Below, in pieces: positions 24,400-31,445 of a DNA stretch of 64,000 bases. Under the pieces are notes generated by a model. The model was not told the DNA's origin and did no database searches. It saw only the letters and a program-made list of their open reading frames with translations. The DNA lies in assembly GCA_042408875.1 (NCBI GenBank), contig JBHOQS010000002.1, positions 62,001 through 126,000 on the forward strand. Direction: 5' to 3'. The translations under genes and the position numbers were made by a program. This DNA comes from JBHOQS01 sp042408875 (GTDB lineage Bacteria > Chloroflexota > UBA11872 > JBHOQS01). Positions within the stretch are counted from its first letter, which is position 1, and each line of letters begins with the position of its first letter.

Positions 24400-25433
24400 C
24401 CCTGTTCGTCCAGCCAGCGCGCCAGCTCATCCCGCTCGAAGACGGGCAGGGGGTACGCATCTTCCTCATACACGATCGTCAGCTCGGCCTGTGCAGGCGT
24501 CACCTCGCCGATCGCCGCGGCGGGAATGCCCGCGCCCGCCAGCGCGGCGAGCACTGCCGGGACATGCCGGTGGTCAACGGCCAGGAGCAAGGCGCCGGAA
24601 GCAAGCAGCCCCAGGGGATTGAGCTCCAGCGCACGGCAGATGGTGTCACACTCAGGGAGCACCGGAATCGCCTCGGCGTACACACGTATACCGCACCCCG
24701 ATGCCTCGGCGAGCTCCGCCAGCGCCGTAGCCAGCCCACCTTCAGTGGGATCGTGCATGGCGTGCACCGGCGCAGCCCCGAGAGCCACCTGGGCATCGCG
24801 CACGACGCTGATGCCGGGCTCAAAGAGGTAGTTTGCAGCGCGGGCGATGACATCCGGCGCAAGACCGAGTTCCTGCAGCCGGCCGGCTGCCTCGCGCGCC
24901 AGCACAGCCGTGCCCTCGATAGCAATGCCCTTCGTCAGCACAAGCACATCGCCCGGCCTGGCGCCCCCGGTCGTGACCAGCCGGTCGCGTTCCACCTCGC
25001 CCAGCATGCAGCCCACCACAATGGGACGGTCAAGGCCGTAGGTGATCTCCGTGTGTCCGCCCACCAGAGACACGCCGAGATCGCGACAGGCCGTCTCGAT
25101 CTGTCGGAAGATCGCGCGCGCCTGCTCAGGGCTGGAATGCTGAGCCAGCAGCACCGTAGCCAGGAACCACAGCGGCCGTGCCCCGCGCACCGCGATGTCA
25201 TTGGCGTTAATCGTCACGGCGTACCAGCCGATCAGCTCAGTCGCGAAGGTGATGGGGTCGGTCTTCGCTACCAACAGCCGGTCGCCGTAGTCCAGCACGG
25301 CAGCGTCTTCACCGACCCGCGCGCCGACCAGCACCCGCGGGTCGCGCACCTCAATCTCGCCAAGGAGCTGGCGTAGCAGCGCAGCAGGCAGCTTACCGGT
25401 CGGCAGGCGCTCCGGCTCCACAGGGCTCGACAT
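24396..25433 (-). CDS. AIR-synthase superfamily protein (HypE/PurM-like, no terminal Cys)
   Basis: 345-aa ATP-binding protein of the PurM/HypE/SelD/ThiL superfamily. VGEDAAVLDYGDRLLVAKTDPITFA carries the metal/ATP Asp residues (near 43-60), followed by NANDIAVRGARPLWFL and GGHTEITYGLDRPIVVG, then KGIAIEGTAVLAREA and HDPTEGGLATALAELAEASG in the C-terminal half. The arrangement is closest to HypE, but the C-terminal Pro-x-Cys end needed for carbamoyl transfer in HypE is absent (ends LARWLDEQG), and the N-terminal Cys/Sec loop of SelD is absent too. So it is probably a paralog with a different phosphorylation substrate. It is co-transcribed with the upstream NTP-transferase-like gene (11-base gap). 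Confidence 0.82.
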   Translation of the reverse strand: MSSPVEPERLPTGKLPAALLRQLLGEIEVRDPRVLVGARVGEDAAVLDYGDRLLVAKTDPITFATELIGWYAVTINANDIAVRGARPLWFLATVLLAQHSSPEQARAIFRQIETACRDLGVSLVGGHTEITYGLDRPIVVGCMLGEVERDRLVTTGGARPGDVLVLTKGIAIEGTAVLAREAAGRLQELGLAPDVIARAANYLFEPGISVVRDAQVALGAAPVHAMHDPTEGGLATALAELAEASGCGIRVYAEAIPVLPECDTICRALELNPLGLLASGALLLAVDHRHVPAVLAALAGAGIPAAAIGEVTPAQAELTIVYEEDAYPLPVFERDELARWLDEQG

Positions 25434-25444
25434 AGCCTCGACCT

Positions 25445-26686
25445 CTACGCCGGGGCGCCCGCCGGCCCCGCTGCATACTGGAACCGTCCCAGGCGGGCAT
25501 CGCGCTCTTGCCAGGCCGCGTCGACCAGCGCCCAGAGCCCCCCGGTGACCAGCGAGTGCCCGCCCAGGATAACTGGAATAGGCGCCTCTAGCGCCGCTCG
25601 GGTAAAGCGGGCTACGTAGGGGTCGGCGATCAGGTCCGGCTGCCCGAGATCAGAATAGAAGCGATCGGCTGGCGAGACATGCAGCCGCAGGTGGTGAAAC
25701 AGGACGCGGCTGTCGATGAAGGCGGCGCGACAGAGGGTGGCCAGCTCTTCGAAGAAGCGCTCAGGCCCGACGGCTTCCAGATGATAGCCCAGCAGCGAAC
25801 GCACCTCCCCGCGCTCGTGCCGGCCGGCTGCTTCCATGCCGCGCTCCTCGGAGAGCACGCGCACGCGCGCGGCCACATCGGTCTCAAGGTGCTGCCAGAC
25901 GTAGGAGTTCACCCGCCCGGCCACCAGGATATCACTCATGGGATCGGTCACTACATCGAACGTGGCGTGCAGTCGCGAAGTATCAAGCGCCATCTCCGCC
26001 AGCGCTGCCAGCGCATGCCGCTTCGCCTGGGGGTGCAAGGCGAGCACCATCAGGTCCGTAGGGGTGTCCAGATCGAGCATCGTGCCCGGCGAGCGCGACA
26101 GCACCGTGGCCGGCAGGCCAGCCTGGCGGCGGAGCAGCCAGGCCAGATTGTTGTCGCGATGGTCGGGCAGCTCGATCTGCTCCAGCGCACGGGCCGGCAC
26201 CCAGCCCAGGAAATCGCAGGAATAGAGATTGTTCGTCACCAGGGCATAGTCAGCCTGGAGCAGGACGCGACACGCTTCGTCCAGCTCCTGAGCCGTCAGC
26301 AGCGCGCCGCTGCCCGCACCGAAGTACAGCGGCCGCTCGATCTCATAGCGCCGCAGCAGGTTGAGTAAGGCGCTCCCAAAATGAAACGGTTGCCCGGTGA
26401 GCTCCACGACTACCCGTCTGGGAAAGAGATCGTGCACCTGCTCGGCGAACGCCGGGTCATCTACGCCCAGGACGGCGCGCTCGATGAAGGGCGATGCCAG
26501 GGCCAGCTCCAGCAGATCGAGAATGGCCGCCCGACAGGCACAGGCGAGCATCTGCTCAGGCGCGCTCTGGCCCCAGCCTCCGGCGAGAACAACCAGGCTA
26601 ATCGGCGGGCGATGGTCCGGCATGAGGGCGTCGGCATCGGGCCCTGCCGCCGGAGCTGGCGTAGCCGCGACGAGCGCGTCACTCAT
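25445..26686 (-). CDS. NTP-transferase-like (MobA/CofC-type fold) protein with extra C-terminal domain
   Basis: 413-aa protein of unknown role. After a 25-residue disordered start, ISLVVLAGGWGQSAPEQML resembles the nucleotide-binding loop of MobA/CofC-type transferases, though the GxGxR core is degenerate. DYALVTNNLYSCDFLG and particularly MLDLDTPTDLMVLALHPQ (the DxDTPxDL motif, near residue 205) support the GT-A-like fold. Residues from about 225 form an additional helical domain (MSDILVAGRVNSYVW, FFEELATLCRAAFIDSRVLFHHL). A short ILGGHSLVTGGLW motif near the end is unexplained. Gene order hpf, this gene, AIR-synthase-like, all on the minus strand with gaps of 6 and 11 bases, suggests an operon. 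The function may be a cofactor or metabolite nucleotidylation coupled to the downstream kinase-like protein. Confidence 0.6.
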   Translation of the reverse strand: MSDALVAATPAPAAGPDADALMPDHRPPISLVVLAGGWGQSAPEQMLACACRAAILDLLELALASPFIERAVLGVDDPAFAEQVHDLFPRRVVVELTGQPFHFGSALLNLLRRYEIERPLYFGAGSGALLTAQELDEACRVLLQADYALVTNNLYSCDFLGWVPARALEQIELPDHRDNNLAWLLRRQAGLPATVLSRSPGTMLDLDTPTDLMVLALHPQAKRHALAALAEMALDTSRLHATFDVVTDPMSDILVAGRVNSYVWQHLETDVAARVRVLSEERGMEAAGRHERGEVRSLLGYHLEAVGPERFFEELATLCRAAFIDSRVLFHHLRLHVSPADRFYSDLGQPDLIADPYVARFTRAALEAPIPVILGGHSLVTGGLWALVDAAWQERDARLGRFQYAAGPAGAPA

Positions 26687-26692
26687 GCCGGC

Positions 26693-27283
26693 TCACCCGA
26701 CCTCGGGCACGAGCAGGCCATAGCCGCCGTCGGCCCGCCGGTAGACCACGTTGATAGCACTGGTGCGCGCATTCAGGAACACAAAGAAGCTATGGCCCAG
26801 CAGCTCCATTTGTTCGATGGCCTCTTCAGTGAGCATCGGCTTCACGGCGAAGCGCTTGATTCGCACAAGCTCGGCAGGCTCGCCTTCCTCGCCGGCAGCT
26901 GGCCCAGCTGTGGCCGCCGCGGCCTGCTCGGCCGCCCGGGCGAGCTGCTCACGACGGCTCTCGTAGCGCCCCATGTTGACATACAGGCGGCTCTTGAAGC
27001 GTTCGATCTGGCGCTCCAAGGTATCGGTCACTGCATCGATCGCGGCCTGCGGTGACGTGCCGTGCTCCTCAGCACGCAAGATCGCGCCGTGGACCGAGGC
27101 AGTTGCTTCTGCAACGAACCGCTGAGCACTCTCGCGCACATGCGGCTCGTGGGTGATCTCGACATCGAGCTCGGTGAGCGCGGGCAGGAACCGGTCCAGG
27201 CGCCCGAGCTTACGTTCGGCGTACCGGCGGATCTCATCGGTCACGTCGAAGTGGTGGCCGGTGACATCAACAAGAACGGCCAT
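26693..27283 (-). CDS. hpf: Ribosome hibernation promoting factor, long form
   Basis: 196-aa protein that binds the 30S decoding centre and promotes 100S ribosome dimers in stationary phase. The N-terminal S30AE domain (DVTGHHFDVTDEIRRYAERKLGRLDRFL, residues 4-31; EATASVHGAILRAEEHGTSPQAAIDAVTDTLERQIERFKSRL) is followed by a charged Ala/Glu linker and the C-terminal dimerisation domain (RIKRFAVKPMLTEEAIEQMELLGHSFFVFLNART, residues about 140-175). This is the long HPF type of Gram-positives and Chloroflexota. Start ATG 27283 has GGGAGG 3 bases upstream; an upstream in-frame start at 27304 adds only MLQRGRR. It begins the hpf/NTP-transferase/AIR operon. Confidence 0.93.
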   Translation of the reverse strand: MAVLVDVTGHHFDVTDEIRRYAERKLGRLDRFLPALTELDVEITHEPHVRESAQRFVAEATASVHGAILRAEEHGTSPQAAIDAVTDTLERQIERFKSRLYVNMGRYESRREQLARAAEQAAAATAGPAAGEEGEPAELVRIKRFAVKPMLTEEAIEQMELLGHSFFVFLNARTSAINVVYRRADGGYGLLVPEVG

Positions 27284-27368
27284 GCGCCTCCCTCTCTGCA
27301 GCACCTATAGATCTCTTGTCTCTGGTGCAGGTCAGTTACGGGCAGCAACGTGCCAGCCCTAGCGCGTA

Positions 27369-27428
27369 CGCCGGGGCCGCGCCATAGAGCCCGTGGCTTC
27401 TATGGTACGGGCTGGCGCGGCCCCGGCG
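27369..27428. terminator. Long two-part hairpin between the thioredoxin-like gene and hpf
   Basis: Outer arms of 16 bases (CGCCGGGGCCGCGCCA and its complement) enclose an inner stem GCCCGT/ACGGGC with a 12-base loop. It lies just after the stop codon of the thioredoxin-like gene at 27466, upstream of hpf on the same strand, as expected for a terminator. There is no U tract. Confidence 0.5.
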
Positions 27429-27465
27429 CAAGCCGCCTGGTCAGGCTGAGCCGACCAGGGCCGTA

Positions 27466-28074
27466 TCAGGCGGCGCGCGTCGCAGCAGAAGCCGGCTGCG
27501 GGACAGGCTCGGTGAAGTACTGCTTCACCCGCCAGATGCTGTGCGGATAGACCTCCCGCAGGCGGCGCCACTGGCGCCTCAGCTCCTGGCCCTCATGGCT
27601 CTCTCGATAACGCGCGACGCCGAGGAAGTACTGCGCCTCAGGCGCGACGGCGCCGGTCGGGAAGCGGTTGAGCACTTCCTCGTAGATTGCTGCGGCGCGG
27701 GCAAAGTCGCCCATGCGCAGACGGGCATGGGCGCGGGCCACATGGAGCTGGGGGAGAAACTCGAAGGGAGGCAGATACCCATACCAGTGGTCGTACTCAA
27801 AGCCATCCGGACCCAGCACCCGCAGGTCCGGAGTCCAGGCCTGACGGTAGCGCTCGATCAGGGGGTTGGCGCTCTCCTCGGTCACATTCACGTGCAGAGG
27901 CACGAAATACGTGTTGAGCGCCTCGGCTACCACCGCTTCAGGGTACGTCACGGTACTCAGCGCTTGGCAGCCGCCTCACATAGGGGAGTAGAAGTCGAGG
28001 AAGACCAGTTTCCCCTGCCGCTCCGCCTGACGCAGTGCCTACTCGAAGTCGTGAGCCCAGTTCACTGTGCTCAT
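27466..28074 (-). pseudogene. Thioredoxin-fold/TPR-like protein with in-frame TAG and TGA (possible Sec)
   Basis: From ATG 28074 the minus strand reads MSTVNWAHDFE, a TAG (28039-28041), then ALRQAERQGKLVFLDFYSPM, a TGA (27976-27978), then GGCQALSTVTYPEAVVAEAL and onward without defect to the stop at 27466 (202 codons in all). The family has a thioredoxin domain with a C-x-G-C-Q motif followed by xxVTYP, then helical repeats (ARLRMGDFARAAAIYEEVLNRFP). The TGA sits at the first Cys of that motif, so it could encode selenocysteine: a 48-base stem-loop (27925-27972) with arms GGCTGCC/GGTAGCC follows it, with the apical loop 23 bases from TGA. The TAG argues for simple decay, as does the broken neighbourhood. 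Part of the product could be made from GTG 27951. Confidence 0.65.
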
Positions 28075-28217
28075 GGCCTTCACCACCGACCATGTGACTG
28101 CGCAGACATCGCTTTCGTTTCTGGACAGCAGCTGTGCCTTCGTTCCTATGCGACCAACCTCCGAGCCGAAACTTCTGGGGAACCGTACTCGTACTGCCTG
28201 TGCTTATTATCTTATCT

Positions 28218-28254
28218 CAACCTATTATCTCAAATTGTCAACCTATTATCTCAA
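28218..28254. repeat. AT-rich 21-base tandem repeat
   Basis: CAACCTATTATCTCAA occurs at 28218-28233 and 28239-28254 with ATTGT between, and a third weaker copy precedes it (TGCTTATTATCTTATCTCAA, 28201-28220). The composition is AT-rich, unlike the surroundings, and it sits beyond the truncated HEPN reading frame. It may be inserted DNA. Confidence 0.55.
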
Positions 28255-28542
28255 CTTGGAGATGCGAAATTATCTCATTGGAGATGCGCTGGAGGACATC
28301 AAAGCTACGCAAGAATTCTCTCTGCCGCCCAAGCACAGCAAGGTCGTGAGTCTTATGAAACGGCATATCGTGCCAGAATAGGAGTGCTTTCCACGCCTTC
28401 TCGACTGCCTGCTGGCAGTGGAAGAGCGCAGTGTCCGGGCGCGGGCGAGCTGGGCCGAGCAAGATAGCGGCTGAGTCGAGATCGGCCCCGGCGCGCCCAG
28501 CCACGCGCGACACTCAGCCACCTTCGCAGGATCATGCGACAT
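28238..28542 (-). pseudogene. HEPN-domain protein, frameshifted and truncated
   Basis: The frame from ATG 28542 reads MSHDPAKVAECRAWLG and is then lost near 28495; the next frame continues RAGADLDSAAILLG, LFHCQQAVEKAWKALLFW and HKTHDLAVLGRQ, typical of the HEPN domains that pair with MNT nucleotidyltransferases. One extra base (CTG GGC CGC GCC) would fuse the parts. After LGRQ the last third of the domain is absent, replaced by AT-rich sequence (REFLRSFDVLQRISNEIISH to the stop at 28238). In intact pairs HEPN is an RNase toxin and MNT modifies it. This copy should be dead. Confidence 0.7.
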
Positions 28543-28864
28543 GGAGCAACCCCCTCGCGCACAGCCGCTACCGCGAAGGACCCCTTCAGGTGCAGGCGGG
28601 CCTCAAATGTTGCGCAGTCCCAGACCACGACGTCCACGGCAGCTGGAACTCCCCGCAGAGCTCGAAAAGCCTTTTGCGCGAGGCGGTACCGAGGCTCAGC
28701 GGGGCGATCGGCCAGGATCACGAGGTCGTACTCGCTATCGAGTCCGGCATCCCCCGTGCTCGTGAGCCGAAGAGGTACATGCGTGCTGGTTGAAGCGCTG
28801 TGACCAGCCGCGCCACGATCTCCCGCAGCACCGGCTCCTGGTCACGCACCGGGTCGCGGATCAT
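28543..28864 (-). pseudogene. MNT-type minimal nucleotidyltransferase, frameshifted
   Basis: From ATG 28864 (GGAGA 9 bases upstream) the product reads MIRDPVRDQEPVLREIVARL and reaches RMYLFGSRARG, the GSxARG motif of Pol-beta-like nucleotidyltransferases. The frame breaks at a C5/G5 run (28751-28755). One more base would give GDAGLDSEYDLVILADR with the DxD metal site. The shifted frame then continues through VDVVVWDCATFEARLHLKGSFAVAAVREG, the usual end of these antitoxins, directly before the HEPN start. The order MNT then HEPN is the classical pair. The 3' limit given is approximate because no proper stop is retained. Confidence 0.7.
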
Positions 28865-28940
28865 CGCTGCATCTCCGCCGGCAGAAAAACGAGGACATGC
28901 GACGTGGGGTATGGCATGTCGCGTGATACAGCCCGATGCG

Positions 28941-29098
28941 CTATTCGACACACTCTTCTGTGAACGCGCCGATGCTCAGCCGTCTGGCTTCACTACCTCG
29001 CGCAGCAAGCGCTCTATCCAGTCGCGCCGCCCCGTCGGCAGGTATTCCAGCCCAGTGCGCCCCTACAGCGCTTGTCGCTACACATACTCGGCAACGAG
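28941..29098 (-). pseudogene. Remnant of a class I methyltransferase
   Basis: On the minus strand one frame reads LVAEYV-stop-RQAL-stop-GRTGLEYLPTGRRDWIERLL-REVVKPDG, then a shift gives RLSIGAFTEECVE before a stop at 28941. The string LPxGRRDWIERLLREVVxPxGRLxxGAFxEE resembles the middle of SAM-dependent methyltransferases. Two stops and a frameshift within 160 bases, with no SAM-binding motif, show a decayed fragment. It extends the pseudogene island to the dnaB stop codon. Confidence 0.45.
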
Positions 29099-29144
29099 CG
29101 CGAGCGCAGGGGGTACCCAGCAAAACAGACGTCCCTGAGACAGG

Positions 29145-30500
29145 CTACTCGTAGCGTCTCGCCACTGGCTGGTCGTCGAAGACGTTGAGGTTAGCGTAGA
29201 AGCGTAGCGGCACCTGATCGACCGGCCCGTTACGATGCTTTGCAATGATAATATCGGCGATGCCGCGCTTGGGCGAGTTGGCGTCGTACATCTCGTCCCG
29301 GTAGATGAACATCACGACGTCCGCATCTTGCTCGATCGATCCGCTCTCCCGCAGGTCGGAGAGCTTCGGAATATGGTCGTTGCGCTGCTCAACCTGGCGG
29401 GAGAGCTGTGAGAGAGCCACCACCGGCACGTTCAGCTCGCGGGCGAGCGACTTGAGCGACCGGGAGATCTCGGAGATCTCTTGCACGCGGTTCTCAACGT
29501 TGCGGCCTTGCATGAGCTGGAGATAGTCGATGATGATCAGGCCGATGTTTTCCTCGGCCTGGAGCCGCCGCGCCTTCGTGCGCAGCTCCATGATCGGAAT
29601 GCCGGCAGTGTCGTCGATAAAAATGGGCGCCTCCGACAGGATGCCGATGGCCTTGGCAATGCGTGTCCATTCCTCGTCCTGGATATTGCCGGTGCGCAGC
29701 CGGTGCAGATCGATATGCGCCTGAATGCACAGCAGCCGCTGCACGAGCTGCTCGCGGGACATCTCCAGGCTGAAGATAGCGGTAGGGACGTGGTGCTCGA
29801 CCGCGGCGTTGCGGGCGATATTGAGGACGAATGCAGTCTTGCCCATGCTTGGACGGCCCGCCACGATGATCAGGTCAGAGCGCTGGAGGCCGCCGGTCAG
29901 CTCGTCGAGCGCCCGGAAGCCGGTGGGCACGCCGATCACCGTGCCGCGGTGCTGGTGGATCCAGTCGATCTGGTCGAAGTAGTCTTTCAGCACCTCGCGG
30001 ATCGGCACGAACTCCTGGGCGCGGTGGCGCTGCACGAGCTGGTATAGGAGCTGCTCGGAGCGGTCGATCGCTACATCGGCGTCCTGCTCCTGATAGGCGA
30101 GCGCAGCAATCTCCCCGGCCGCGTGGATCAGCCGGCGCAGCAGCGCGCAGCGCTCGACGATGCGGCCGTAGTACTCGACGTGCACGGCCGTGGGCACGGT
30201 GTTGATCAGCGCGGTGAGGTACGCGGCGCCTCCTACCTCATCGAGTTTGCCGCGCCGGCGAAGCTCATCGGACAGCGTGACGAAGTCGGTCGGCTCCTTG
30301 CGCTCGAACAGGTCGAGCGCCGCTGCATAGATGATCCGGTGCGCTTCGCGGTAGAAGTCCTCCGGCTTCAGGAACTGGGCGACCTTGATGATCGCGTCGC
30401 GGTCGATCAGCAGGCTGCCCAGCACCGACTGCTCAGCCTCGATGTTCTGGGGCGGCAGCATGCCCTGCGTATTACTTATCGCTGCACGGTCCAGTGCCAT
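29145..30500 (-). CDS. dnaB: Replicative DNA helicase
   Basis: 451-aa hexameric ring helicase that unwinds DNA at the replication fork. The N-terminal primase-interacting domain (PPQNIEAEQSVLGSLLIDRDAI, residues 16-38; YRIIYAAAL-like helices) precedes the RecA-like motor with Walker A GRPSMGKTAF (near residue 207), IFSLEMSREQLVQRLLC, Walker B IIIDYLQLMQG (near 317), ALSQLSRQVEQR and the arginine-finger region. The C-terminal KHRNGPVDQVPLRFYANLNVF is standard. No intein interrupts it. GGAGTGGCCG precedes the ATG. It follows rplI on the same strand by 212 bases, an order common in bacteria, with a hairpin between. Confidence 0.96.
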   Translation of the reverse strand: MALDRAAISNTQGMLPPQNIEAEQSVLGSLLIDRDAIIKVAQFLKPEDFYREAHRIIYAAALDLFERKEPTDFVTLSDELRRRGKLDEVGGAAYLTALINTVPTAVHVEYYGRIVERCALLRRLIHAAGEIAALAYQEQDADVAIDRSEQLLYQLVQRHRAQEFVPIREVLKDYFDQIDWIHQHRGTVIGVPTGFRALDELTGGLQRSDLIIVAGRPSMGKTAFVLNIARNAAVEHHVPTAIFSLEMSREQLVQRLLCIQAHIDLHRLRTGNIQDEEWTRIAKAIGILSEAPIFIDDTAGIPIMELRTKARRLQAEENIGLIIIDYLQLMQGRNVENRVQEISEISRSLKSLARELNVPVVALSQLSRQVEQRNDHIPKLSDLRESGSIEQDADVVMFIYRDEMYDANSPKRGIADIIIAKHRNGPVDQVPLRFYANLNVFDDQPVARRYE

Positions 30501-30618
30501 CGGCCACTCCTATCAGGCTTCAACCGGATGCCTGCCGGCGCGCGACCCAGCGCGCATACAGCGTGAGTAGAACGAGGGCCTGCTCCTAACGGTGCAGTGC
30601 GCTCCTCCCGAACGCGCT

Positions 30619-30643
30619 GGAGGCGCCTAACGCAGGCGCCTCC
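30619..30643. terminator. Hairpin between rplI and dnaB
   Basis: Ten-base arms GGAGGCGCCT / AGGCGCCTCC with a 5-base loop AACGC, 70 bases after the rplI stop. There is no U tract, so it may attenuate rather than end transcription into dnaB. Confidence 0.4.
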
Positions 30644-30712
30644 GCAGCAAGATCCACACAAAGCCGCAGGCCCCAGCGGTGCCCACCTCGCAGGGTACAC
30701 CGCTGCCAAACC

Positions 30713-31171
30713 CTACACTTCACCTTCCGGGACGACCTCGACGGTCAGCTTGCTGGTGATACCTGCACCCAGGCGAACCGAGACCTCATGCGTGCCGAGG
30801 GTGCGAAGAGGCTCTTCAAGGGCAATGGCGTGGCGGTCGATCTCGAGCGCTGCCTGCTCGGCCAGGGCGTTCGCAATATCCTGAGCCGTCACCGAGCCGA
30901 ATAGACGGCCCATTTCGCCCACCCGCACCGGGACGCGCACTGTAGTCTGCGCCAGCTTCTCCGCCAGCGCCGCGGCACTGGCTCGAGCCTGCGCTGCCTG
31001 CCGCTGCAGTGCCTGCCTACGCTGCTCCCACTGCTTGAGATTGCCCGGCGTAGCCTCTATTGCGAGCTTGCGCGGCAAGAGATAGTTCCGCGCATAGCCG
31101 GGCGAAACGTCCTTGACATCCCCGGCGTGCCCCAGGTTCGGCACGTCCTGCGTCAGGATAACCCGTACCAA
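30713..31171 (-). CDS. rplI: 50S ribosomal protein L9
   Basis: 152-aa large-subunit protein that binds 23S rRNA domain V with its N-terminal domain. MVRVILTQDVPNLGHAGDVKDVSPGYARNYLLPRKLAIEAT is the L9 signature. A long connecting helix (WEQRRQALQRQAAQARASAAALAEKL) leads to the C-terminal domain (GRLFGSVTAQDIANAL). The start is TTG 31171, with AAAGGAGC 6 bases upstream; no ATG or GTG gives a complete N-terminus. No rpsF/rpsR genes lie upstream, so this copy is detached from the usual cluster. Confidence 0.96.
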   Translation of the reverse strand: MVRVILTQDVPNLGHAGDVKDVSPGYARNYLLPRKLAIEATPGNLKQWEQRRQALQRQAAQARASAAALAEKLAQTTVRVPVRVGEMGRLFGSVTAQDIANALAEQAALEIDRHAIALEEPLRTLGTHEVSVRLGAGITSKLTVEVVPEGEV

Positions 31172-31340
31172 CGAACTGCTCCTTTCACCTCGGGGCGCTG
31201 GCCCCGCAGTATTTCACTTTCACGAACAGGCCAGGTGGGTTCTGCCTGACATTGTAGCCAGCGACGCCTGCCTACGCCAAGCAGAACCGAGCACGACAGC
31301 CCGCCACGACCTTGCCTCGGGCTTATGGTGCTCCAGGACC

Positions 31341-31369
31341 TTGCAAAAGTACGCTGCACGCGGCATTAT
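31341..31369 (+). promoter_or_regulatory. Promoter of the ceramidase-like gene
   Basis: TTGCAA (31341-31346), 17-base spacer, CATTAT (31364-31369). It lies about 75 bases upstream of the ATG at 31446. Confidence 0.4.
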
Positions 31370-31445
31370 CTCTAGCCAGTCAGGGAGAGCCCGGCTGAGC
31401 AGTGATATAGCAGAAACGACCGACGTACATCGAGGAGTACTCCCC

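Noticed and set aside
24396..25433. SelD (selenophosphate synthetase), which would support the Sec hypothesis
   Set aside because: The N-terminal Cys/Sec loop of SelD is absent and the overall pattern is closer to HypE.
27466..27951. Complete short gene starting at GTG 27951
   Set aside because: The upstream frame clearly continues the thioredoxin fold including the second Cys of the motif, so the short frame is the downstream part of an interrupted gene.
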